Shown piece by piece: positions 42,826 to 53,048 of a stretch of DNA of 64,000 bases. Position numbers and translations under genes: made by a program. The stretch is from Hamiltosporidium tvaerminnensis (taxonomy: Eukaryota > Microsporidia > Dubosqiidae). The stretch covers positions 1,552,501 to 1,616,500 of the forward strand of contig JAKIMF020000001.1 in NCBI GenBank assembly GCA_022605425.2, read 5' to 3'. The notes below the pieces were generated by a model, which saw only the letters and a list, made by a program, of their open reading frames with translations, ran no database searches and was not told the DNA's origin. Numbering within the stretch: position 1 is the stretch's first letter; every line of letters begins with the position of its first letter.

Positions 42826-43180
42826 ATATTTTAAGCTCAGATTCTTCATTATGTTCTAATATGATTTTTAAGCAAGTGAATTTTTCTGGATATTTAAACA
42901 TTTCAATGTATACATCGATGTTTAAAACCCAATACCACTCAAATGCATTGATTGGTATTTTCTTTGTATCTATAAAGAAGTATTGTAATATTGAAACCAA
43001 AGCATTTATAACCAAAAATACTTCTACAATATATAAGGTAATATGGAAGGAACTATGGAAGTAATATATCACTTGATTACAAGATGATATCATTGTTATA
43101 AAGTAAAGATGTGAGTCATAATATATTTCTAAGATTGCTTGAACTAGTATGAAGAAGAGGATGACAGATAATGTTATCAT
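42824..43180 (-). CDS. Possible small membrane protein
   Basis: Encodes 118 aa from the first ATG; the frame extends two codons upstream through a TTG only. Hydrophobic stretches at residues ~2-20 ('ITLSVILFFILVQAILEIY') and ~48-73 ('FHITLYIVEVFLVINALVSI') suggest two or three membrane segments, and the tail is charged. No family is recognised. A real membrane protein gene is plausible because the hydrophobic pattern is regular, but a chance frame is not excluded. A plus-strand frame overlapping it (42780-43064) looks less protein-like. Confidence 0.35.
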   Translation of the reverse strand: MITLSVILFFILVQAILEIYYDSHLYFITMISSCNQVIYYFHSSFHITLYIVEVFLVINALVSILQYFFIDTKKIPINAFEWYWVLNIDVYIEMFKYPEKFTCLKIILEHNEESELKI

Positions 43181-44136
43181 AAACAAACAATGTTATTCAT
43201 TCTTTTATAATAAAAATTGTAAACAAGTTTCATGTTTCCTTATCAAATAAACAAATAAAAAATCAGATTTTAGAAAAATTAAACAATGAATATTTTGATT
43301 TGTTTATTTGAAATAATATTATTTGATTATTTATGAATTTTTATACAATTCGAATGCTTCAATTTTTAGAAAATTTGTATTAAAAGTATTTAAAAATATA
43401 ATCTGATACGGTAACTTTAATATAAATATTTAATTTTAAATTGTGAAAAATATTAAACGTAAGATAGAATATTGGAAAAAAATATTTTACTTGAAAAATT
43501 TAAAAACCGTCATGGAAATATTTGGTTCGTTTTTTATATTTAATTCGTCTTTTAGATTAGATTATATTTAATTTTATCTGTATTAAGAATATTTAATTAA
43601 ATTAAAAAATTGTTTAAAAAAATATACAGAAATATTTTTTATAATATAGAATTCTTAAATAAATTTGTTTTTTAATGCTTTGTTTTGAAACTTTCATTTT
43701 CAGTTTCATTCTTTCTTTATATCATAAAATTCGCTTAATATTGACGACTTTGTTTTGATTTCTTCTATAAGTTATAGTATAATAATTTTTGCGTTTATTT
43801 GTTTAATAACTTCTTTTCAAATGACGGGTACATGTAATTGTTAGAAATAAATTATAAAGAATTGATTTAAAAAGCTTTTTTTTAAAAAAAAGTAAAAAAT
43901 TAAATCATAAACAGATTTAAGAAATTTATACTTTTCTTACGGTTATTTAGTGACTAAATTTTTAATATCTAAGAGAATCAAATTAACCTAAAAAATTTAC
44001 AAACACGAAAAATTAAGATTTAAATTACTGAAATTAAACAATTCTATTGACAAAGAACTATAAATTATGAAATAAAAATTTAGAACTATAAAAAAGTTTA
44101 TAAAGCTCTTAAAATAAAAATATTTAATATATTTCG
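43181..44136. other. AT-rich intergenic, downstream of SDO1
   Basis: No gene or element recognised in ~950 bases. Confidence 0.5.
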
Positions 44137-44861
44137 TCAACAAATTTCTTCTTCTTCTACTTCTGCTGAATTGTGAAGTACGTGTCCTATATTCTGGTTA
44201 TCAGCTATATCCTTTAAAATTTTATAATCATCTGTATATACCAATATAAAAATACTGTTCATATTTATTTTAATAATTTCATAATCCATATTTTTATGTA
44301 AAATTTTGCTTAAATCAGATTCTTCACAAAATAATTCCACTTCCATCCTTACTTTTTTTACAGAATCTCCCAATCTCTTAATTATATCATTCGCTTGCAT
44401 TTTACTTTCTTTATCCAAATCAATAATAAATTGACTTTTTCGCATCAGATCTTTAATTTTTCCGAACGATAGATATTTTCCATTCAAATCCAATACTTTT
44501 TTTTGTATTATTGATACTATTTCTGTTTCTTTTTTATTTATTTCATAATTTCTTGTTTTTTCATCTTTTTGTTCAATTCCGTATTTCAATATTTCTTTAA
44601 TAATTTCAATATTTGATAAATTAAAAAGTTCTAAATCTGCTTTGCTACAAAGCTCACCTAAAATTATTTTTTAAACTTACCTTTAGATACATTACGATAT
44701 ATTTTATCTGTATGTAATATTTTGTCAAGACATAAACTTTCATCCTTTCTGAATTCATATAATTTATTCGGATATAAAGCTAACTCATATCTTTTACCAT
44801 ATTTCTTTAAACTAACCACACTTACATTCGTTAATTTTTTTAAATTTTCTGGAGTAAACAT
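44137..44861 (-). CDS. SDO1: SBDS/Sdo1 ribosome maturation factor, spliced
   Basis: Two exons, 44861-44681 and 44657-44137, join to 702 nt (233 aa plus TGA; yeast Sdo1 is 250 aa). Exon 1 holds the SBDS N-domain signature 'LTNVSVVSLKKYGKRYELAL' and 'YRNVSKG'. After removal of a 23-nt intron the frame continues 'ELCSKADLELF' and then the conserved 'IIKEILKYGIEQ' and 'RNYEI'. Unspliced, the frame would stop three codons past the splice site. The ATG at 44861 has CCC four bases upstream; an upstream in-frame TTG is ignored. Sdo1 works with the GTPase Efl1 to release Tif6 from nascent 60S subunits. Divergent with RRP3, another ribosome biogenesis gene, 380 bp away. Confidence 0.93.
44658..44680 (-). 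other. 23-nt spliceosomal intron in SDO1
   Basis: On the coding strand it begins GTAAGT and ends TAATTTTAG, with a likely branch-point A in the TAAT directly before the 3' end. Removal changes AAA-GGT-AAG...TAA into AAA-GGT-GAG-CTT and restores the SBDS frame (Lys-Gly-Glu-Leu). It is phase 1. The size and the compact branch/3' site match the very short microsporidian introns. Confidence 0.92.
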
Positions 44862-45241
44862 GATGGGCGGTATGAAAAACAAAAATATTTTTCTAATTTT
44901 AATTTATCAACCATAATTTTTTTTCATCTTTTAGTCAAAGAGAAATAAAAATTACAAATAAGAATTCTCAAATAGAATCACAAATTCTTTTAATAATAAT
45001 AAAATTACAAGTAAAGTAAAAAATTACAGCTCATTTGTAAGCCATTTTTCAACAAGAAAAAAAATTCAATTAACTTTTTCCCATTAAATAAATTTTCTAA
45101 AAAAATATATTCACTTTACATTGCTAATTCCTTTTATTTTATTTCATTGTTAGATCGTTTTTTGAAAACAAATTTCTTTATTTCAATTTCAGAATTATTA
45201 CATATAAAATTTTAAAATGATTTATTCCCAGTAAATTTTAC
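44862..45241. promoter_or_regulatory. Bidirectional intergenic region SDO1/RRP3
   Basis: A 380-bp spacer separates the divergent SDO1 and RRP3 starts. CCC motifs lie near both starts (44865-44867 on the minus strand; 45227-45229 on the plus strand). The spacer is otherwise A/T-rich with no recognised element. Shared regulation of two ribosome-assembly genes is an inference from orientation only. Confidence 0.45.
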
Positions 45242-46453
45242 ATGGGATTCGATGCTTTTAAATTGCAAAACGAAATGATTAAAGTTTTGAAAGAAATGAA
45301 TTATGATGAACCGACACAAATACAGAAGAAAACAATACCAGTAATTCTTAAAAAGAAGGATATTTTGGCTATTTCAAAAACCGGAACAGGAAAAACACTA
45401 GCATTTGTTATTCCAATAATAAATTCATTATTGAAAAAACCAAGATCTTTTCATTCTATCATTATGACACCTACTAGAGAATTGGCACTACAAATAAAAG
45501 AGGTTTTGATATCTCTTGGATGTTCTTTTGGAATAGAAGTAGCGCTTCTTATAGGCGGTGATGATATGGTGATTCAAACTATGAATATAAATAGAAAACC
45601 ACATGTTATTGTAGGAACTCCTGGTCGAATAGTTGATCATTTAGATAGAACCAAAAAATTTTGTCTATCAAAAACAAAAATGCTAGTTTTAGACGAAGCA
45701 GACAAACTTTTAGAAATGGATTTTGAAAATGAAATAAAGAGAATCAAGGATGAAATCAACGAAGAAACACAAATATTACTTTTCAGTGCTACAATGACGA
45801 AGAAAGTTGAAAATATTTCAAAAATTACTTTGAATCAACCTTCCATCATTCAGCTTTCAAGTAAATATGATACGGTTGATCTTTTACAACAAAAATATTT
45901 ATTTTTACCTCTAAAATTCAAAGAAACATTTTTATATTTTATTTTAGTTGAAAATAAATTCAAAAAAATCATTATTTTCGTTAATAGCTGTTCAAATTGT
46001 AAAATCATTTCTAAAATGTTGGAGGAACTTAATTTTGATTGTGTTTCATTATTTGGGGAAATGAAACAAGAGAAAAGAACAGAAGCACTTAATATATTTA
46101 AATCTAAAGATACAAACATTCTGGTTTCGACAGATGTTTCTTCAAGAGGTATGGATATTCCAGAAGTAGAATGTGTATTAAATTATGATGTTCCCGAAAA
46201 CGGAAAAGATTACATCCATAGAATTGGCAGAACTGCTAGAGCAGGTGCCGGTGGACTTGCACTTACATTTGTTACTCAATATGATTTAGAAAAATACCAG
46301 AAAATTGAACATATAATTTCTAAAAGACTAGAAAGTTACAATTTAAATCGAACTGCAGCTGAAACGCACCATGAAAAAATATCTAAATTAATCAAAACAA
46401 TATATATTGAATTAAAAGATTTAAAAAACGGAAAGAAAAAAATAAAGAAATAA
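45242..46453 (+). CDS. RRP3: DEAD-box RNA helicase, Rrp3/DDX47-like
   Basis: Encodes 403 aa from an ATG twelve bases after a CCC. All helicase motifs are intact: Q 'PTQIQKKTIP', I 'SKTGTGKT', Ia 'PTRELALQ', Ib 'TPGRI', II 'DEAD', III 'SAT', V 'STDVSSRGMDIP', VI 'HRIGRTARAG'. The linker 'LLQQKYLFLPLKFKETFLYFIL' matches the Rrp3/DDX47 pattern ('qkylfiP.k.KetyL'). Rrp3 acts in 18S rRNA processing in the small-subunit processome. It is compact, with only a short Lys-rich tail. Another nucleolar DEAD-box protein such as Dbp8 is the main alternative. Confidence 0.9.
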   Translation: MGFDAFKLQNEMIKVLKEMNYDEPTQIQKKTIPVILKKKDILAISKTGTGKTLAFVIPIINSLLKKPRSFHSIIMTPTRELALQIKEVLISLGCSFGIEVALLIGGDDMVIQTMNINRKPHVIVGTPGRIVDHLDRTKKFCLSKTKMLVLDEADKLLEMDFENEIKRIKDEINEETQILLFSATMTKKVENISKITLNQPSIIQLSSKYDTVDLLQQKYLFLPLKFKETFLYFILVENKFKKIIIFVNSCSNCKIISKMLEELNFDCVSLFGEMKQEKRTEALNIFKSKDTNILVSTDVSSRGMDIPEVECVLNYDVPENGKDYIHRIGRTARAGAGGLALTFVTQYDLEKYQKIEHIISKRLESYNLNRTAAETHHEKISKLIKTIYIELKDLKNGKKKIKK

Positions 46454-46889
46454 AAAAAAACGGTTTTAATATATTTCTCACATTCTTGCATTATATAGTA
46501 AATAATTTAATCTAATGATTGATTTTTCAAAAACAGCTCTTAAATGTATTCGTTTATTTAAGAGGAAAACATTTTTTACCAGTATATTTACTATTTTGTT
46601 ACTTTAAGATTTTGAAGACTAAATATGGAAAATTAATTGAGCTGACAAAATCTAAACATTAAATCAAAAATATTTAAAAAAAAGCAATAAATACTAAAAA
46701 AAGAAAATTCTTTAAATTGATTATTGTCTACAATTAAATTTTTAAATTAACAAATATAAACCAATTTGAAGTCTAATTTTTTTCAAAATATTCTTTTTAA
46801 TAATTCGATAAAATAATTAAAAAATTTATTTTTTGCTGATTAAGTATAATTAATTTGTACATAAATCCCGTAACTAATTTAAAAAAAAA
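46454..46889. other. Intergenic downstream of RRP3
   Basis: AT-rich spacer of ~430 bases; nothing recognised. Confidence 0.5.
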
Positions 46890-48665
46890 TAAGTTTGGGC
46901 ACTTTTCCCCCTTTGTATATATTCAACTATTCTCTAACAATTCCACATTTTCGCAACTGACTCTTCGTTTACGTTTATTGACAGTTTCTCAATTGTAATC
47001 ACATCATTTAAAATAGAGGTTATGTTATTCTCTATATTTACTGGATACATTCAATCTTACCCTTATTCACTTGCTTTAAATATCATGTCGGTTGTTTTGC
47101 ATCTTAACCACTATTATAATACCCAATGCCCGCTCTAATGGCTCTATAAGGCATCTGTTTCACTTTCAAATCGTCTTCGACGATCAAAGGAAATTTTTTC
47201 AACTTTTTTTCTGGGTACTATGCTTGAATATATGGCTCAGAATCCAAATTTCTTTATAGTATCTGAAGTTATTTTAGTTATTCTTATTCGTATCTTAATA
47301 CAATATCGATTCAATTTATCATATAATCAACTATACTCCCGTTGAAATAACAAATAAGACTTAAATTCTTTATTTATGAGTTATTTCTCTCCGTTTTCAT
47401 CATTTTAACTAACTCTTGGGAGGTTTTTTATACTATGATGAGGGTTATATTAATCTGCCACTTGTCTAAAGCCAAAATATGGTGCCTAACCTTCCAAATC
47501 TTGTAATTATTTTGAATTCTTGTATTCTTCTATCCAAAATGCTTTTTATCAAGAATATTCTTGATCGAATGACTCCTAATTTACTTTGAAGACTTAAAAT
47601 CATATATATTTCATTCTCGGCTCTACAGCCATACACAAGCCTTAGACTTTCGGAGTAATGGTGCTCATCTATTTTTTTCTTTAACCACGCCAAGTAGTTT
47701 TCTAATTTTCTGTTCGGGTCGTTTACCTTTTTGTATTTTGTAACAAGGTGGTTTTAACTGTGGGTTTTTAGCGCTTCGCCAAACCTCAACCGGAGGACTA
47801 GTCCCTTTTAGCCGCCTCTTACGGCAAGCAGGGAATAATCCAAAATATTTCTGCTCCCGGTATGGTGGGATCAAAAACATATCTATTTAATAAGTTTAAA
47901 TGTATACATAGTGCTACCTCATTGCGTCAATTGATAGATTCAAGCTCAAATATTATTTATTGCTTCTTTGCTAAGTGATAACTGTTTTCTAGATTGATAG
48001 CTATGTTGACACCCAATCTCTTCAATTTCATAACTTTATTTCTATTTTTATTATAACAGAATATTGCTTTATAATCAGTCATGCATATCATGTTTTTAAA
48101 CATCTAGAGGATTTGTTTACACTCAGTACCCAAAATTTTCCTTGATTATATTATTCAACCCCGTTTTTCTGTTTTCTTAGTTTATTAAAGACTTAACTAA
48201 TCGAAATTTTAATAATATCACCAATTGATTTCATCTACATCCCCATGATTTTTTCAAGAAGTCTTTTTTTTTACTGCAAGAAGGTTGTATTCGTATTTTA
48301 TACCTTTAGAATTTTTGCTATTCAGCCAATGTTTCTTTAAATTTTTTAGACAATTCAAGATTCAAAATCATATGTTTGTTTCCGAAATTTGCGCTATGTA
48401 AGCCCATCCAAGCTCTGTTCCGAGAGGTACAAATTCTTTTTTTTTAGACGTTAGTATTCGTTGTTTTCATTTGCACCACACACATTGCATCATATAACTT
48501 TGTAAAGTCCCCAGGTTATAGTCAAATTACCTTTATACTAACGTAACTTAACGATATTTAGTGTTAATTTGACTCTTAAAATGAATTTATTGTATTTGAT
48601 ATCGGAAAAACTCTCTCTTAGTGCTATCAGATTAATATTTACTTTCTTAAATGACTAACATGTCG
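46890..48665 (-). mobile_element. LINE relic (copy 5), minus strand, interrupted
   Basis: On the minus strand it follows LINE 52.9-54.4 kb: 'ttatatgatgcaatgtgtgtgg' (LINE 53.11 kb), 'cggaacagagcttgga' (53.19 kb), 'catatgattttgaatcttgaattgtct' (53.24 kb), 'gattgggtgtcaacatag' (53.61 kb), 'attaaatagatatg' (53.73 kb), then after an insert 'tttaagtcttcaaagtaaattagg' (53.75 kb), and finally 'aacgtaaacgaagagtcag' (54.36 kb). It is 5'-truncated near 48.66 kb and abuts a RepA copy. All frames are broken. Confidence 0.8.
47600..47882 (-). mobile_element. Short element inserted in the LINE relic
   Basis: About 280 bp without LINE similarity interrupts copy 5 exactly between segments adjacent in the intact LINE (53.73/53.75 kb). 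It is GC-richer and on the minus strand reads 'gatcccaccataccgggagc', 'cccgcttgcc'-like 'ttgccgtaagaggcggct', 'ggttgaggtttggcgaagcg' and ends 'gccgagaatgaaatatatatga'. A short frame across it is open. The 'GCCGTAAGAGGCGRCTAA' core recalls, from memory, a motif of metazoan SINE-type repeats. 'atatga'-like sequence at both junctions could be the target duplication. Confidence 0.55.
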
Positions 48666-48699
48666 GGATTAATTAGTTATTTTTATTATATAAGATATT

Positions 48700-49435
48700 T
48701 AAGGTGGGGGGATAATCCCATTAATAACTTTCTGCTTGGCAATGAGTATATGAAACTAATGTGAGGTCATTGTTTGGATTTTTGGTGGGAATAAAACACC
48801 AATACACTTTTTTGTTCCATGGGAGTTGTTATGAGGAGGAGAGGTCTAAGAAATGGTGAAACTTTTTCTACAAATTTATTTGTAGTTTTTTATGTAACCA
48901 GATTGCAGACTACAGCTGAACATGTAGATAATTGCCATGTAAAAGCATTGAAACCTAGCCTTGCTCACTCGGTTTAGATGACTTAGCGCCTGGGAGATAT
49001 AAAACAAAGAACCATTTAAAGCCAGAAACGCTAAGTAGCAGGTTATACCTGTTGGTATGACATTGCACTGTCTAGTTGGACTCCATGTAAGTCTCTGAAG
49101 TATATCTTAGCTAGAAGTTTATTGGGTTCAGAAAGTGTAGAGTAAGTAGGAATGCTGCATGGTCTCGGTGGAACGCAGGGGGGGGTTCGGCCTTCGATCA
49201 CACTCCATGCATTGGACATTAACGAAAACCAGGCAACTGCCTCGCCTATAAATTAGGTTCTACACACCCGGTAGATGAAAGGCTTTGGGACGTAGGTATC
49301 GCAGGGGTTACCGATGGAGTGTTGGGGTAGCAGTCATTTATGTTAAACCTAGAACTGCGTTAATGTCATGAAACCAAATATAACTCTTGCCATTATTTTA
49401 AAAAAGATGTGATACTTTTAAATAAAGAATACTTT
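48700..49435 (+). repeat. RepA interspersed repeat, near full length
   Basis: About 735 bp, collinear with the 40.3-kb copy from 'ggtggggggataatccc' to 'aagatgtgatacttttaaataaag'. Shared blocks include 'cttggcaatgagtat', 'gacttagcgcctgggaga', 'caggttatacctgttggtatg' and 'cgtaggtatcgcaggggtta'. It is the GC-richest copy and probably one of the younger ones. It lies directly between a LINE relic and a Tc1-like relic. Confidence 0.88.
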
Positions 49436-49499
49436 TTGATTAAAAAATAAAAATTAAAAAAATAATTTATTCATTATAAAATTAACTTCCATATCAATC

Positions 49500-50540
49500 T
49501 CTTTTTCGGGTAAAAATATCAAAGAGAAAAAATAAGATTTTTATGTAGGTGAAACACCGGAATGTTTAAAAAGCGAAAATGACAATGTTTTGAAGTGTAT
49601 TGAGGAAAAATCGAGATCACATAATGGAAATCTTCCACTAACCACCATTCTAACTCTGAGAAAACAAAAATTTTCTAATAAAGATCGATAATGCATATTT
49701 GCAAAGACATTATAAGGCTATTCTATGTATGCGATTGCCTCAATGTATCGAATAAATCACCAGACAGTAAATAGTATTGTTTGAAGACATTTTAAAACTG
49801 GCCTAGTATTTGTCAAGAAAAGAAGTGGTGATAGGCGCTCAATACTAACTTTTAAATAAAAGAGAGCTTACAAACCTATGTTGATTTGCAGTGTACAAAA
49901 ATCCTCTATGAGTTGGCAGAATGAGTCAAATGTACATTATATGTTGATGTGTCAATTAGTATAATTGATCGCACATTAAGGTTATTCCATTACATTCAAA
50001 GCGGGTACCATTGCTGGCTGTGTTAGAAATTTACTTTATACAATTTAGCTAAGAACTAATTACGCAACAAGTTTCGTGAGTTTGAGGTTGATAACGATTA
50101 CAACAATTTTTTCTTTTTAGTTTAAATTGGGTTTGCAGTGGTAATACGCCCCAGCAGAGGTCGTAATATGAGAAGTTAATGTGCATACTTATCTGTAACT
50201 GCAGCCCGAAGTAGAAATATTTCAGTAGTCTCAGCAATGAACAAACATGGTATGATATACCATAAGATTCATGAGAGGAGTGTAAATGAAGGAAACTTGA
50301 AATTATTCATCAGAGAGAGTAATAAAAGTTTTTAACGGCACGAAATTTTGACCCAAATATTTGTAATGAACAATGCGAGAATTCATCACTATCGTGGATT
50401 GAATGATGAAGGGAAAATTGCTTTGTATCCAATAAAATATCCTCCACCTTACTCTCCATTTCTTAATCTAATTAAGAATGTATTCTTAGTCTGTAAAAAT
50501 AAAGTAATGCAGGTAGTGTTTGTACTGAGCCTCAGTTAAG
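49500..50540 (+). pseudogene. Tc1/IS630-like DDE transposase relic
   Basis: Scattered frames carry fragments of a Tc1-type transposase. Near 49.72-49.80 kb lies a helix-turn-helix-like piece; at 50.2-50.3 kb 'RSRNISVVSAMNKHGMIYHKIHERSVN' (broken elsewhere); at 50348-50539 the C-terminal catalytic part 'FVMNNARIHHY' (Asp replaced by Asn at the second catalytic site) and 'YPPPYSPFLNLIKNVF', where Tc1 proteins have PPYSPxLNPIExxF (third Asp/Glu replaced by Lys). Stops and shifts occur throughout, and two catalytic residues are lost, so it is inactive. Terminal repeats were not identified. Confidence 0.7.
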
Positions 50541-50685
50541 AATATTAATTTGTAAAAAACTCAATAAGATAAAAAGAGAACATTGTAGTTTTTTTACCGT
50601 AAAATGTTAGGGTATTTGCAAAAGGCTATAGGAAGGCAAGTGATTCTCGAATAATTAATTTCAATACCATTTATAATTTTATCTT

Positions 50686-51585
50686 ATGGGTAGAAAGAAA
50701 AATGTTAGCAGCGAAATATCTAAAAATACCAAAATAAAGGCTGCAAACGACGCTGATGAGGTGAAGAAGAGTGATAGTGAGGTACAAAAATGTAAGCTAC
50801 ACCCACCGGCGATTTCCCTACCTTCCTCCTCCTACACAACAATAACACCTCCACCAAGCCAAACATGCTGTAAAATGCAAAATAGTGGGCTTGACACCTT
50901 ACCTTCGCCTAATGCACCAGTTCCCTCTTCGGTTGAAGTCTCTGCGTGCGAGCCATCGTACGACATGACAAGCACCTGTACTCTAGCTATTCCGGAAGGT
51001 AACAGGCTAATGGCATTGCGGTCGATATTCGATTCCGTAACAGCCGACCCGAAGGAATGGCCTCGAATTGTTTTTTTTGCAGTACAGACAAGGTTTGAAA
51101 GAATGCCATGAAATGGCTGGACAGAGCTTCACAGGTACTATATAGAGAAATTCGGCTGCACTGGAACTCTCGAAGTGTTAAAAAAATTGGCACAAAGTGA
51201 GATGGGAAAGGAAGTAAAATCAGAAGAGAATGGAGAGCGACGTAGAATCGCCACTTGTCCTGCTGATACATGCACCTTGACCGACACCACGGAGTACATA
51301 AACCTGAGAGATAAATTCTTGAGTAAAATCAAAGAAATCTCGGAGAAGGAAATTGGAAAAGTGGTGGTCCGAACTAGAAAACATCCAAATGAATTGGTTG
51401 ATAGTAAAGTTCTGGATCTCATTAATCGATTAGTCGGTGAATATGCAGGAGTTCATGTACCTGAGTCAATTACGGAAGCCGCGTATATCATGCAAGCTGC
51501 GCAGATATGCTATGACGAGGCAACACGTAAAGAGAAGCCTAGATCCGCTTGGAAGGAAAACATAGAAAGTAAAATTCTAAGTTAG
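50686..51585 (+). pseudogene. LINE ORF, N-terminal part
   Basis: One frame runs from the ATG at 50686 to a TAG at 51583, interrupted only by a TGA at 51109-51111. The first ~100 residues are Lys- and Ser/Pro-rich ('PSSSYTTITPPPSQ'); the later part is helical and charged. The function of this part is unknown, and no zinc finger or Myb domain is evident. The sequence then continues in another frame from about 51588 ('LLGMARRQKKLSTSETKSLKKIM'). Confidence 0.75.
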
Positions 51586-51587
51586 TA

Positions 51588-52947
51588 CTTTCCAAAGATC
51601 TTCTCGGGATGGCTCGTAGGCAGAAAAAACTCTCCACTTCGGAAACGAAGAGCCTTAAGAAAATCATGCAAGAGTTTAATTTAAACTTAGGCAGAGTAAC
51701 TGATCTTTCTGAGGCTTTAGTCAAGAAGAATGAGTCTTTGAATGTGTACGAGAAAAAAATTACGATGCATGAAAGTAGTAAGTAATTCCGAAAAGAGAAT
51801 CGTATGTTTGAGCTTTTCCGAGGTCGATTTTATCGTGGGTTATCTGAGGGTGTGGAATCCGAGTATGTGGTTAGTCGTGATGAAATTGAAAGTTTTTGGT
51901 CGACAATGTGGAACAAAAATGATGACACAGTTACGTATGATGATTATTTGATTCCATTTGTATCAGATAATCATCCGACCACGTTTCCTTCACTTGATGA
52001 ATTTGTAAATATCATTAATTGGCTCCCTAATTGGAAAGCTGCTGGAATTGATGGTATTTACAATTTTTCATTAAGAAACTTACAACTCTTCACAAATATA
52101 TTTATGATATTGTTTAAGTTATATGTTTAGAAGGAACAACTCAAGCTGATTGGTTTTACTGCGGGCTTACCTATTTGATACCCAAAGGAATTCCACGAAG
52201 AGGCTCTGACTACAGGCCAATCACTTGTATGTCCAACCTCTATAAGTTAACGACAAAGTGTGTAACGAAAGTCGTTCAAGTTGAAGTGGAAAGGCGAGGG
52301 TTGCTTGCAGAGAACCAATTAGGGGCGGTAAGAGGTGTGCAGGGAGCGAAAGAGCAGGCTCTACTAAATATTGCCCTAAATAAAGAGTACGGAAACAATC
52401 TTAAAGTAACATGGATTGATGTTAAAAAAGCTTATGATTCAATAGATCATGCTTATTTAACTCAATGCACTGAAAACCTTAATTTACCTAATTGGATCCT
52501 GAAATTTATTAAGGTAATTATATCAAAATGGAAAATTGATATATCAGTAGGGCCTGAAAAAATCATAAGCAAGAATATTGATAGAAGGATTCTACAAGGA
52601 GATAGTTTGTCACCATTGTTATTTGTTTTGTGTATGGATCCATTAAGCCGAAAGCTTAATGAAAAATACACAAAAGTGACAGTACAAACAGATGCAGAAT
52701 CCCATTCTACTAATCATCTCTTGTTTCTTGATATCTCAAGCTCCTTGCTAAAGACAGTTTGACATTGAGTGCTATGACAGACGAGGCAAAAGAATTTTTA
52801 GAGGTGATTGGCTTGGAGATTAACAAAGAGAAGTCAGCTACAAATGATAAGTGTTGTGGAGATACTGCTACTTTTCTAGAAGGTGTTAGTGTTTACAAAT
52901 ATTTAGGACTAATAGAAGACAGCAGAGGAATCCCAACACGTAGCTGA
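51588..52947 (+). pseudogene. LINE reverse transcriptase domain, broken
   Basis: RT motifs in order: 'LPNWKAAGIDGIYNFSLR' (motif 1), 'YRPITCMSNLYKL' (2), 'AENQLGAVRGVQGAKEQA' (2a), 'WIDVKKAYDSIDH' (A, with catalytic Asp), 'ILQGDSLSPLLFVL' (B), and 'NHLLFLD' (C). Just after the first Asp of motif C a one-base change of frame destroys the second catalytic Asp; the downstream sequence resumes in the next frame at 52759 ('MTDEAKEFLEVIGLEIN'). There are further stops near 51782 and 52128. The enzyme is inactive in this copy. Confidence 0.88.
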
Positions 52948-53048
52948 TTTGAAGAAGTACAAAGCAAACTTATATCAAGAGTTTAAAGTTTTTTTCAGAC
53001 TAGATTAAATGCAAAAAATTTATTTTCTGCAATCAATCAACACTCGAT

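Noticed and set aside
42780-43064. 94-codon plus-strand frame
   Set aside because: Runs opposite to a more protein-like hydrophobic minus-strand frame; Ser/Thr/Tyr-rich shadow composition.
47466-47880. Two minus-strand frames as host genes
   Set aside because: They lie across the LINE relic and its nested insert; the LINE part aligns with noncollinear frames of the reference LINE.
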